From: Zonotrichia leucophrys gambelii
Taxonomy: Eukaryota > Chordata > Aves > Passeriformes > Passerellidae
NCBI RefSeq assembly: GCF_028769735.1
Contig: NC_088175.1
Span: 8,928,001 to 8,992,000, forward strand
Length of the DNA: 64,000 nucleotides
Direction: 5' to 3'
Below the pieces are notes generated by a model, which was given only the letters and a program-made list of their open reading frames with translations, had not been told where the DNA came from and made no database searches. The translations under genes and the position numbers were made by a program. Below are positions 49,385 through 61,260 of the stretch, piece after piece; positions within the stretch are counted from its first letter, which is position 1; each line of letters opens with the position of its first letter.

Positions 49385-49895
49385 CAGCAAGGAGATGTGC
49401 CATTTAATATCTTTGTTGGTGACATGGACAGTAGGATCAAATGCACCTGTAGCAAGTTTGCCAATGACACCAAGCTGTGGTGCCATTGATACAATCAAGA
49501 GAAGGGATTCCATCCAGAGGGACCTGGACAGGCTTGAGAGCTGGGCCTGTGCAAACCTCATGAAGTCCAACATGGCTGAGTGCAAGGTCTTGAACCTGGG
49601 TCAGGGCAACACCAAGCACAAACACAGGCTGGGCAGCAGTGGATTGAGAGCAGCCCCAAGGAGAACAACTCGATGGTGGATGAGAGGCTGGACATGACCC
49701 AGCAATGTGTGCTTGGAGCCCAGAAAGACAATTGTACCCTGGGCTGCAGCAACATGAGCATGACCAGCAGGTCCAGGCAGGTGATTCTTCCCCTCTGCTC
49801 CTCCTTTGAGGCCCCATCTGCAGCGCTGTGTCTGTCTCCGGAGCCCCAACATAAGAAGGAGGTGGACCTGTTGGAGTGAGTCCAGAGAAGCACCA
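49385..49895 (+). mobile_element. CR1 LINE, 5'-truncated RT C-terminal fragment
   Basis: It starts within the RT domain and follows CR1 ORF2. Translation gives FNIFVGDMD and KFANDTKL, so the second-position aspartate of the FADD motif reads as asparagine. Then come 'GACCTGGACAGGCTTGAGAG', 'CTGGGTCAGGGCAACACC', 'GAGAGCAGCCC', 'GATGAGAGGCTGGACATGA' and 'AAGGAGGTGGACCTGTTGGA'. The copy stops near 'GAGTCCAGAGAAG' without the CR1 3' UTR or tail, so it is truncated at both ends and inactive. Confidence 0.9.
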
Positions 49896-52289
49896 ACTCA
49901 GCAGAGAAATACCTAGTTTGTTGTTTTTGTTGTTGATGTTATTGTTGCTTTCATTTCTGGCCTAGTTTCTGAATTTGAGTGAGCTAAATTGACTACGTCA
50001 AACACCCAAACACCTGAGCCAAACCCATCACAAATCAAGCAACAAATGTGCAGTTCGGAGCCGGACCAGGAGTTAGGGTACAGGAGAGTTAAGCTCCACT
50101 CCTTGACCATGATGATCTAATGCATTGGCTCAGATGCCCTGAAAATATGCCTTGCAACACACAAAACTGAAATGACTCCAAGGTAATTCCAGTGAAAATT
50201 TTGGTGAAGTTATACCTCACCATTATCAAAAGGAGGTCCTACTAAGCCAACTAATTTGATGAATAAACAAGGGGCAAATAATGAGAAGAAAAATAGCTTT
50301 ACTTAGCATAAAGAGATGAGTTAGCACAGCAAAGTTAAGAATAATTGTCACGTTAGTCCATGGGAGAGGACTAGAGTACACAGCATGAAAAAAAAGAGGT
50401 GACAAACAAAGCAAAAGTGGCTAGTCATGATTTAGAGATTCACCTGGTGCTTTCATGCTCACCCACCTCTTATCTGAATGCCTGCAGCCACCTCAATGCA
50501 TTTCATTAACTTCTCTGTGAAGTAGCTAAGATTTCCCATGACTTGCAGATGGTGAATCGAAACAGAGTACCCAAAAAAAAGAAAAAATACAGGTCTTCCT
50601 GGAATGTGAACTAAAGATCTACCATGTTCGTTTTAACAAATAAGAACAAGTTTCTCCTGGTTCTGATGGCAAAAAATGAAGGAGATAAATAATAGAACTT
50701 ACATCAAAAATCCACATTCACCACACTCCCTCACAGAAGCCTTGATTATTCAAGGCATACTGTGTTCCTTCACAATGTTTGTATTATTAAACAAAATTTG
50801 TAATGTTAAAGATTTTAAAGAAAAAAACCTCAGTTAAGTACATTGAGAAAGCAGCAAAAGCACTTCAAGCAGAAAGCTGCCTTTATCATTATAATAATAG
50901 TATGGAAGAGCTTTATGGGAAAAAAAAATAAAAAATCAAGTGTACAAATTATCCGACATTCATTCCATGACATCCTGAGAGCTATGTTAGTCCTGATAAA
51001 AATATCCAGGAGGATGGCACATTGCAGATGGCACTTCATAATGCGCTCACTTAAAAGCAGTCATTCCCTACCTCAGAGAGAGCGCAGCTTGATGAAGGCC
51101 ATAGGACACTTGGTTCAGCCAGTAAAAGCTGCTTGATGAGGCATCTTTAGTTAGTTAGTTGGTAACTTATTCATTCATTCATCTTATGCAGAAAAATTTG
51201 ATGAAACTTGAAGAAAAAATCATAGCCTTGCACCTTCTTTGTGAAATTCAGAATTCAGAATCTTGTTCAAGTAATGTCTGCTTCTCTGAAAATTATAAGT
51301 GTGAAAAATGGGTTAAATTGCCCTAGTCTTTCACCTCTGGAAACATGAGCTCAAACCTGACTTCCTATAGGCTACCATTGGAATGATTGACTATTTGTCA
51401 GTGCCACAAAGCCAATAAATTACTGGGCAACCTGATAGGATTGATTGTCAAAAGATGCCCAGGAATGGAATATCCTGTCCAGGATGAGGTGCTCAAGCAA
51501 AATCCTGTAGGTGACCTTCAGGAACAGTCCATCTCACAGCCCACCCTGCTCTCATCTCCTTTCTGCTTTTCAAAAGAAAACCAGTTTGCCTACAATATCA
51601 CACAGAAGAAGATGTTAATAAATACCAAGTAAAGAATATAATTTTCTTTGTAAACACGATGTCAACTAACAGCACAAATGTCATATTTACATTCATCTTA
51701 TTAAGATTTATACCATTTAATGTTGGGCTTTAAGAATTACACTATAAATGGAATATAATTTTCATATAAAAGGGACAGTATATTTTTAAATCAAGCCTGT
51801 AGAAACTCACTCATCAGTGGTTTATGAAACTTGAGTACACTGATGCTTCAGTACTCAATTAATGTCAGGCAATATGGATTTCAATCTGGCTTGAAATATA
51901 TTTAAACAAATGAAGTAGATACAAATGTTGGCTCTTTGGCCAGCTAGAGCTAAAAATCCATTTTCTACCCCATTTATAATAAGAAGTAATCTGAATGTAA
52001 TTTATCTAAAGCACAATATGTTTCCCTAATTTTTACATGTAACCATTACTTATAGTTTAAGTAATAGTTATATCCACAGATCTTAGTGCACTTAATTGAA
52101 AATGCATGGTATTAAAACATAAGGCTCCATCCTTCAAAAATAAAAGCATTATCCTAAGGAATAATTGAAGTGGGGGAGCAGGGGCTGGGAAAAGGCAAAA
52201 GAAGGGAACCTTAACAAAAATCCTTAAATGAAAACATTTCTTCCCATTTATGTTATATTAGGATTGTTTTTGAATAAAATTAGTCTCTC
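49896..52289. other. Non-coding DNA without recognised features
   Basis: Unique AT-rich DNA with a small TTG-rich run near 49917-49950 and (TTAG)n and (ATTC)n near 51150-51180. No gene was recognised. Confidence 0.5.
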
Positions 52290-52700
52290 TCAGCCCCATA
52301 TTTCAGTTTAGATTACAAAATCCTCTCATCTGATTGTCACATTTTACGCTGCAGTCAAATCCTTCTGCAGCAGAGTGACATGTCAAGGGTGACAATGACA
52401 AATTGTCACTAAGTAAGGAATAACACATGACAGGGCGTTCGGCCATAATGAGATATATGCATGCCTTGAGAGCATCTGCAGGCATGAGGATGAAGGGCGA
52501 TTGCTCCCAGCACTCATCTTGTTGCTAGGTCTCATTAAGACTTTACATGCACTGGAATAGATTTCCAGTGATTAAAAGAAAAAAAAAATATTTATGAATG
52601 AGTAAATCATGGCAGCGAGTTTTGGTTTTATTCATACTTCCCAAGAAGTGTATATGGTTTATAAGGCCAGGTTGAAAAAGGAGAAAGGGCCTTTTTTACC
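52290..52700. promoter_or_regulatory. Candidate enhancer with clustered TALE-homeodomain sites
   Basis: Seven TGACA/TGTCA pentamers lie within 98 bases (52335-52432). They include the palindrome TGACATGTCA (52376-52385) and TGACAA-A-TTGTCA (52396-52408). TGACA is the core recognised by MEIS/PBX/TGIF-type homeodomain proteins. Several CpGs persist (TTACGCTG, GGGCGTTCGGCC, GGCAGCGAG). No repeat resemblance was seen. Regulatory function is inferred. Confidence 0.45.
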
Positions 52701-54599
52701 CTCCTTTAAATTTTTTATGTTACTGTCCATCATGGCAACACATAAGTTCCATCCCCTCTAAATGAATAGCAACAGTGAAATCTTTGGCCTAATGGACTTG
52801 ATGGTGCTCCCTGACACGTATTCATTTGTAGCCATAAACTTTACATGGGCTAGGTGTTGCTCTTCAAATATATAATGATTTTATTAATGTCTCTTTTTGT
52901 TGGTGTGGGTTTAGATGTAATACAGGGGCATGTCAAAGTTCACAGGAAGGTTTTTAACTTATCCTTTGTGATTTGATTTCTAATGACTTTTTAAACTTAG
53001 TACCTCTTAATTAATAATAAGCACAACCAGTAAATCCTGACAAGACTATCATAACATAGAAACTTTTATGAAGAAGGTCAGACCTGTGGTTAAAAGGACA
53101 TAGGAAGTCATATATTCAGCTCAGTCTGTGTCTCTCACCACCAGAGAAGGAAGATGAGAAGATGTTCTTATGGGGTTTATTGCAATCCTCATGCTATAGA
53201 TCTGTTTGACCCAGGCTTCAGGGCAAGATGTAGGACATTGTTTGTGCAGAAAAAAAAAATTAAGTCAGATAACAAGAATTGTGTAGCACTTATGGTCCCC
53301 CCACTGTCAAGAGCAGGTTGACTCACCTTTCCATGCCTCATTTTCCTTGATTAAAAAAGGCTGCCATGAAATCTAATTTCTCCACCATCTGTAGAACACA
53401 CAGAGGTTTTGGGACTAAGAACAGCCCCAATTCATATTGCAAAACCTCTTGGTATTAATTTATAAGAAGTTTGTCACCATAAGCAACAGCAGTCAGTGAT
53501 TTTCTCCCACACAAGAAGAAAAAAACCCTATTTTTTTTCTAAATGTGAAAACCAAAGTCTCATCCCATTCTCTCCTGAAATACTGTTGTCTCATTTTATT
53601 TTAAAAAATGAAGATATACAAGCAACTTTGTGGATGCATGTCAGATGTCTCAATATTTACAAAACTGAAGTGTTACTCTCAGATTCTACCACTGAAGTAA
53701 GCAAGTTGTTGATAGTATGTTGTACCTTTTATGGTATCCAATCTATGCAACATTAGGATCATCTTATTCTAAACAGAACTTCATCTGTCTGAAAGAAAGG
53801 AAAAGCTATCATGACAGACAGTAAAATGGAAGAAAAGGTGACTGATTTGGAAGAGAGAAAACAAAGTCAGCCCCAGAGTCCAGATGCTGAGATTGTGTCC
53901 CTGCTTTGATGCCTCACACAGGAGCACAGCCTTGTTAAAACAAACCTTTCTGTCAAATAATTTAATTAATCACAGTAATAGTATTCCTATAATATCCCTC
54001 ACTTAAGAGCTTCACAGACCCTTCATAGAAAAAATTATTTACATTTTTCTACCAGATATGCCTCTTCACAAGTTCTAGGGTAGTATGACCTCAGCTCAAT
54101 CCAAGACAGCAGCAAGAGGAAAAACAGATCTCCCAGATGTAAGGAATTTTTCCAGCATGAAATTCTTCTGGGTATCCCGAACTTGCTCCCCAAATCTCAG
54201 TCACAATAATGCATAAAACCAGAACTGACCTTGAAAGCCTTTAAGTTTGGATTTGAAAAAGAAAAGACTCTGTGGGTGCTACTGCACTGCTAGGAATGAG
54301 GCAAACCAGAGACTTTCCATTTGAGAAAACAGAGCCTATCGGATTGGCCTCAGGCCTTGGATCCAAACCCCTACCCACTTACATCACTCCTGCTGAGGTA
54401 TTTTCCTTCCTGCCAAGGAGAGCAGTTTGTGCCCTTACCTCTCATCCAGCATGTCCCCAGCCATACATTCCAGCCTCTAAACAGCAGTGCCAGCCACCAG
54501 CCCCAGCTCTCCCATTCAAGCAATAAAGTCACAGGCCTCTTGGATCAGGGAACAGCCCCTATGGCTGGAGCTCACAACCTTGGATTCGCTGCTCTCACA
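52701..54599. other. Non-coding DNA without recognised features
   Basis: Unique DNA. The frame at 54321-54743 (140 codons) is proline- and leucine-rich with no domain I know and is probably chance. Confidence 0.45.
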
Positions 54600-55100
54600 G
54601 CAATAAATGAGTTATGCAAGTATATAAATTTCAATTACTCACTGCTTTGGAAACGGATTTCTGGATTGTATTATCTGTGGTTATATCCTTGGCAGTGGGG
54701 CCACCCAGGCATTTGTCAAACAAGAGCGACACCTGGGTTGTAGCATTCCCTGGAATGGGCTGGTTTATGCTTGCAACCCTTAACTGTCCCACAGAAATAT
54801 GTTTCACAGATGGGATGGTCATTGAAACAAACTGGGAAGTGAACATGATGATGGCAGTTTTATGCATTGGCAACTTGTCTGTTTTAATTTTAGACTTTCT
54901 TGATGGCTGTGTTGGCCCTTGACAGCCATGGCCCCTGGATATTGCAGAACGGATTTTTATTTTTTTTAAGTGTACCCTCTTATACTTATTATATCCTAGC
55001 CTTTTACAAAATAATGCAATTGCTGCTGCTATTTATGGAGAAAAATGACAACAACGAGCCTAATTTTCAATTTTCACCCATGAACTCTAATCTGCATTAA
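54600..55100. promoter_or_regulatory. Possible conserved non-coding block
   Basis: Balanced, repeat-free sequence with homeodomain-like cores (TTTCAATTACTC and TTTTAATTTTAG), and an A/T-rich right part containing TTGCTGCTGC. A 102-codon frame (54614-54922) runs through it without a recognisable domain. The evidence is weak. Confidence 0.22.
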
Positions 55101-57289
55101 TATATTGACATTGTTGCTTGCATGAGACCCATTCCAGAGCAAACACACAAGGAGCAATCCATGTTGAGCACAATGGGGACATGCCCCAAAGACAGTCACA
55201 AGTGTTAGGTGTTACACCTTTCTGACCAGCACACTCCTCTCCCTACAAGGGCAATATCTTCCTCTGCACCATAAGAAGCACAGTAGGCTCTAGGAATTGT
55301 CCAGATCCTTTGAGAAGACACATTAAGGTCCAAGAGAAATGTTGTGGGCAGAGTGGATATAGGAAACATGCCCAAATAGGTTTATATGCAGATCTGGGCG
55401 ATGGCCAGCTTGGGTTCAGAAGTGAAGAGAAGGATCTCCCAAGAACTTTCCAGTTTCAGAAGTGTGGGACCTGGTGGATCCTCAAAGGGAAACATTAACA
55501 CTATATGTGGGAGGCCAAGTGCTCCTAGAGGTCCAATCTGCTCAATATTTACCTCAAAAAACCCAAGAATATTAACCAAAGCCTCGGGGAGCTAATTGGA
55601 TTTAAATAAATGAAGCTGCAGTATCCAGGGAATTTTGAAACCAAGGAAGGTGTGAATCTCTTCTCAAAAGAATGAGCAGAGAGGAAAATAGAGGGGAAAA
55701 GGGAAAATGAAATTACAGCAGGAACCTCCATGTAGGACCCCAAACCATGTATAGATTATCATATTTTGAACACATTTGGATACCAAAATATACTGAGCAA
55801 GTGAAGTTTGATTTTGATTATTTACATTCCTTTATGTTGCCAAGTATAATGAAGGCTTTTTCCTCTTCAAGTAGCAAGTACAGACATGGGCCTTAGCTAG
55901 GGTAGGTGCTATAAATAGCTAATTAAAAAGAAAGTGGAAAAGACCAAGATTCTGAAATGAAAATGTTTTGCTTCTTCTGAGTGACTTTAAAACATGTCTG
56001 GAAAGTAGATCCTAGACTCTTTCCACCTATTGTTAGAGTTTTCCACTTCTGTAGTCTATGGTAATTGTGTAAAGCTTACACTGAGGTGAGAAAAGGCTCA
56101 CAGAAATACTCAAAAAGTTTCTAATGGCTATTTTCTATACTCACTCCATCCCTGTTCCCTGAATTGGACACCTGGGAGAGTGGGTAAGAAAAAGTCCTGT
56201 CTGCATAGATGATTTTTCCAGATTTAGCAGTCTTGTAACTGAAGCTTGAAGCTAAAACACTTTTGTACTACAGCAGTGCAGAACATTGTGGATGTCTAAA
56301 GAAGGAGGCCTGTGGGGCTGTGCTGTGCCTTGTCCATCCACTGCCACCAGAACCTGCCTGTCACTCTGCCCAGGGGTTGCTAGCTCAGCATAAAAAAGCA
56401 AACAGCGAGGGGAAAAAGGAGCACAGCAAAGGTTCCTGCAGACCAGACAGTGCCACATTTGAGCCCTGAAGCTGAGCATTACTCAGGGAGCTGCAGCATT
56501 CCTTGTGACAGATAGGAGGAAGCCCACAGGCCTGTTATAGCAGTAGTTTCAGCCAGGTCAAGTCCAGGGAACAGGAAAAATGGGATGAAGTGATTTTCCC
56601 AGCACCTCCAGCCAAGCTTAAAATTTTGTTTAAATGGGAATTGAGTCCTGAGCCTTCAGACAGAAACCTCTTTGAGCTGAGAGTGAACCAGAAACAGTTC
56701 TAGGGTTGTCTCATTTTTTCAGTTTGGATGTGTTACTAACACAGTATAACGCTACAGTCAGCTACACATCATCCCAACTGTAAAAATTAAGAAGAGCTGT
56801 TGAATGTCAAGTGATGAAGCACAAAGTGTCACAACTTCAAAAGTCCTGTTTTTCTGGCAATATTTACTTATTCACATGACACATTAACATATGTAATAAG
56901 TACATAAAAGAACGAATGTCATATGGAGAAGTCAATGTGTACTCATAATATACTGAAGAGTATTAGGAAAGCCTTAGATAGTTTTAATTTCATTATTCAT
57001 ATACCTGAAAAATAATTCATATGCTGCAATAGCAGTCTTTCCACCTGTGATTGTAGAGAACTTTGCACTGTCAGGGTCCATGACTATTGCTCCTCTTTTC
57101 TGCCTGAACATACCTATAGAAAAGAGTTTCCTTTTCACTGAATTTCTAAAGGAGTTATGGGGATGAAAAAAAAGTAGAGTTATAAAGAAGAGCTGTTCTT
57201 GAGGAAGTTATTTTGAGTATTTTTAGCTCTAGCTTTGCTAGCAAAGGCTCATCCCATCAGTCTTTAACTTATATAAACCCTGCATTTTA
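55101..57289. other. Non-coding DNA without recognised features
   Basis: Unique DNA without recognised repeats or genes. Confidence 0.5.
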
Positions 57290-57740
57290 TTAAACCCTGA
57301 GGTTGACACAGAATTATTGCGTAAGATTATGACCAGATCTTGAGAGTTCATTTTGTCTCAGCCCGTTCATTGGCACACACTTAACTGCTTTGCTTGCTTC
57401 CAAATTATGTCTAATGTCCATTGCATGTGTCATATGGCAAACATCAGCCAGTTCTGCAAAAGCTGTTTCTAAACATGTTTGGTTTGATTGTTTTTAAGGC
57501 AAGTTCATTTCCTCTGCCAAATTTGAAGAATAGACAGCCTGACATGTATGCAGCATTTCAGCTTCACGGTCAATAGTCTTCATTCATTATTTGGGTGCGA
57601 AAATAAAGTGTAAGAAATGAAATGCTGCCACAGGCTTCCCTACATCTGATACTAGTAATCAGTTTCTCCAATGAGAATATTTTGGGCTTGGTGCATATGC
57701 AAAGAAAATAGAAACATAAAGGCAAATGATGCAAATATAT
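57290..57740. promoter_or_regulatory. Candidate conserved non-coding element with octamer
   Basis: A repeat-free block with surviving CpGs (ATTGCGTAAG, GCCCGTTC, TTCACGGTC and GGTGCGAAAA), a perfect octamer ATGCAAAT at 57729-57736 and a second near-octamer ATATGCAAAG. POU-factor enhancers are the suggested analogy. The call is inferred, not aligned. Confidence 0.4.
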
Positions 57741-58249
57741 GAGCCAGGTAAAAATAAAACAAAAAATTTAAATTAGTTGTAGTATATTTCAGTCTGGTTC
57801 ATCTTAAATCTGAACTCTTCTCCTTCAAAAGAATAAAGATTTTATTCCTATTCATTCTTTCTAAATTACAACAGATACATTTGCCATATTAAACTTCTAA
57901 GGAGTGTGGAGATCCTTGGGTAAATAAATCTCCCAGTTCTTAAACTAGCAGAACAGTAGCAAAGATGCTGACTATGTGATATTCGTTAAATAAACTAATA
58001 CATTTCACAACTGAACTGAGGCCTCACTGTTACCCTCAGCCTTGAACTTCGACTTGACCTAATCCCATATCAACTGATAACAGTTTGCCATCTGTCCTTG
58101 GTCAGCCCAATGGAAGACTTCAAAGGATAGAATTAATAGCATATAGTTTGGCCTTGACATACAGACTGTATCTGTTCTTACTTAAAGAACAATAAAACCT
58201 TGTATTTAATTTCTTTCTTTTTTTTCTTTCTTCTTTTTTTTTTTAACAG

Positions 58250-58361
58250 ATGGAGGACTGGTGTCTTATTCCATTCTGTCACCCCATCTGGACGCCTTAA
58301 ATGTGATACTAAGGGAGGCATGGGGTGAGCCCACCAAAAGCTCAATTCAAGTTGAGATACA
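58250..58361 (+). other. Possible orphan exon (acceptor and donor present)
   Basis: A long polypyrimidine tract (58208-58244) runs into AACAG, giving an AG acceptor at 58248-58249. At 58362 GTAAGA supplies a good donor after ATACA. Between them, the frame from 58252 stays open for 36 codons. I recognise no protein in it, and the other strand is open too. The T-rich tract may instead be a microsatellite or a decayed A-tail on the minus strand. It is either an exon of an unrecognised transcript or coincidence. Confidence 0.25.
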
Positions 58362-60599
58362 GTAAGAAAGGAGAGAAAATAGACTGATACCAATCTTGCA
58401 TCATGGCAAAATAAAGGCATCTAAGGCTGCCACAGGGGAATGTAGAGAAGAAATCAGCACTGACTTCTGAACATAACAGTGCAGGATTGGAGTTCACTTT
58501 AAGTTCTCAAAGATGTATGGATGCTTCATCAGCAACACCAAATAGAAAATAAACATTTTAGTCCATCAATTTATGTGTCACATTGCAAAGCAGCAAACCA
58601 CAAGCCTAAACATCACAGGAATCATTTCCTGCTTACTATTCCTCCTGAAGCTTCACCACAGGAAAACCTGCCTTGGGGAGTTCAAAGAATATGTTTTACT
58701 CTTACTGCAAAATTAACTGGTTTGCTGTTTTCTATATTATCTCTTCATCATCATCTAGAGTTCAAAAGGTGTTTTGTTTTTGGTTTTTGTGAAACACTCC
58801 AATGCTTTAATACAACAATGGCATTTTTTAACTCAAGAGTGGTAGATTTAGGTAACATTCTTTAAGGGATGAAGGGACCCTAAAAGGAAGGACTGAAGGA
58901 TTATCTGCTTAACATAGGGCAAAGGGCTGAACATAGTAATTCCTACAGGAGAATATATTTTCCTTACTATGAAAATGTAGCAGAGCACTGCATGATTATA
59001 AATATCCTACCAGTGCTTGCTGACTCCTTAGTCTGCAAATGCTCTGCACAGACAACTAAGGATGTCTTCTCTTTCCTTTACAATTCTAAGTAGCTACCAT
59101 ATTCAGCTATAAAATAATAACTAGCAAATGGGTTTATTTTTAGTGGTTGTTCAGAGTTTACATTGGTCCTTTACATAAGTGGACCCCAAAGTTCCCTTGA
59201 ATTGCAGAACAGTGAAAAAAACCTCATTCATGGTGGGACACTTTCATGTTAAAGTGATGTCCCTGCTCCTAAAAGCAAGAGCTTCAGTCCCAGTTACCTC
59301 TAAACTAATACTTTCATTCCAGTATGTCCTGACATTGAGAAACTTGGTGGAAGAAATGAAGGATGGCAGGATAATACAAAGGCAAATTATTAACAAGTAT
59401 TAGGAATTTAACTCTATCCTTTCCTGGTGTCTGCATCCATCTGTAGCTATGAAAAAAAAAAATATAATCCACTTTCATACTAGTAAAGGGTGTTGGTGTA
59501 TTCACCATGGACAAAAATTTTTCATAAACTTGTCATGTTAATCAAAGCTTTGACAGACAATGCCAAGTCCAGTGATCAAAGCACTGTAAAAGTATGAACA
59601 GGTTTCTGCTCAACAAATCCCTGCATAGACCCCTACAAGTATATTTAAGAATATTTTTCACTAAAATAAAAGAAGAAAACACAATTTATCCAGCCCAAAA
59701 ATATTTTTGTTTTGTTTTGTGTGACAAAAATAAAACCCTTGTATTTTATTTGTATTGAAAAGAATTACTTGTGTAGCTTTTGGGGGTTTTTTTAAGAGAA
59801 AATGCAAATCTAAATTGTTTCAAAGCTGCTGATGTCCACTTTTCCTTTTTTCGCCTCTGACTTTTATTCACAATTTTCCATGTTTATGGAGATCACTTGG
59901 AACAGAACAGCCCTATTTTCAGTCTCCCAGGACAGCACCCCAGCCCCAAAGCAATATTTGAAGTATGAATATTTCCTATTGACACTGTTCCACTTTGGGA
60001 AATAAGCATTTCTTAGATCAAAGACAGAAACTTGAGTGCATATCTTAAACACAAGGCTGTACAATTACTTTATATAAAATATATCTAGCTTGAAAGCTCC
60101 AATGTAATCTCAGCTTCAAAATGCACTCTGGCTGGGGAGTTATGTACTCTTTTGACATACAGGAAGGGCTTGATTTAAATCCCTGTCATCAGTTCCTCTG
60201 TGAGAGACTACAGGATAACGCTTCTATGGAGAGCAGCCCCAAGGAGACAATTTTTCAGGAAATAATAAATTAATGTGCATCTGTGTATGTGCTGCAACTT
60301 CTGTGAAGTCAAGAACTGGGAAAGGAGGATTTGGATGTGAAAATATCCATCCTCTGACAGCACCTTGGGCACTCGGCATGAGGTAGACCAGCCAGCACCT
60401 AAACACACAAATCTCCAACCCTCGACTGAACCACGTGGGAAGAGCGCCTGCCAGCATCACTACAAAGTGGAAATCTTCAGAAATGGTTTTGTTCACTGGT
60501 GCAGGGTGTTTGTCCCTTCTTTCCTCTAATGGACACTTCTCCTGTTCACTAGCAAGCCTATCTGCTTTGAGAGAGCACCTGCAATGATGCTGGGAGCAG
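58362..60599. other. Non-coding DNA without recognised features
   Basis: Unique AT-rich DNA. Nothing was recognised. Confidence 0.5.
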
Positions 60600-60920
60600 C
60601 ACCGGCCTGGGTGGGAGGAAGCCTTTTAAAGCCCTTTACCAAAGCCTCTGTTTGTCCCAGACTCAGTCTGCATCTCTTCCAAAGGGGCCAGGCCGGGGAA
60701 TCTGTTTGAAGGCACCAATAACAGAGCGGTCCTGTTTCCTTAATGATCTGTCCTTTCTCAACTGCAGAGGAAAAGCAAGTCAAGTGTGTCCTTATACACC
60801 ACTTTAGTAAAATGGATGTGCAGTACACACTTCATTACAACCACCGAGGGAATTAAAAGTAACTTGAGCAAATGGCCCCAGCTCCATGTAATTATCTTCT
60901 GAAGACACTTGAAGACAAAA
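60600..60920. promoter_or_regulatory. Possible conserved non-coding block
   Basis: Unique DNA with CCTTAATGATC, CCATGTAATTATC and CACCAATAAC cores, leading into the CpG-rich patch. It does not resemble a repeat. Evidence is limited to composition and motifs. Confidence 0.25.
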
Positions 60921-60954
60921 GGAAAAACCGTGCCGAACCAGCTCAAGAGCAGCA

Positions 60955-61260
60955 GAGTTTGCCGAGGGACGGGCGAGCACTGAGGCTGACCGCGGGCTCG
61001 GCCTTGGCCCCGGGGCTCCTGCAGTGTCCCTGATGGGACAGCAGGTCCCAGGCTGATGGCCGGGACAGCAGGTCCCACGGCACCGGGAGTGTGCAGGGCT
61101 CTCAGAGGAGAGGCCCTTGCAGAGATGTGTGTAGGACAGGGCTGAAAGGCGCCGGGCCGTGTGTCTGAGCAATGCTGCCCTCCCATGGCACTTGCTCAGC
61201 CGCTCTCTGCTGAACCCGCACCTCTCAAAGGCTCCAGCAGGCCTGACCCCACCGCAAGGA
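60955..61260. other. Small CpG-rich patch with tandem inverted units
   Basis: CpG dinucleotides are dense here by the standard of this window, roughly 18 in 300 bases. Two copies of GGGACAGCAGGTCCCA lie at 61035-61050 and 61062-61077 with a 27-base period, each a short inverted repeat (GGGAC/GTCCC). The patch may be a small CpG island, a remnant of a GC-rich repeat or a regulatory element. Open frames on the minus strand (60758-61186) reflect GC content. Confidence 0.45.

Noticed and set aside
60758..61186. 142-codon minus-strand frame with Pro/Ala/Gly-rich product
   Set aside because: Explained by the CpG-rich patch. A second minus-strand frame covers the same bases, and no family resemblance is seen.
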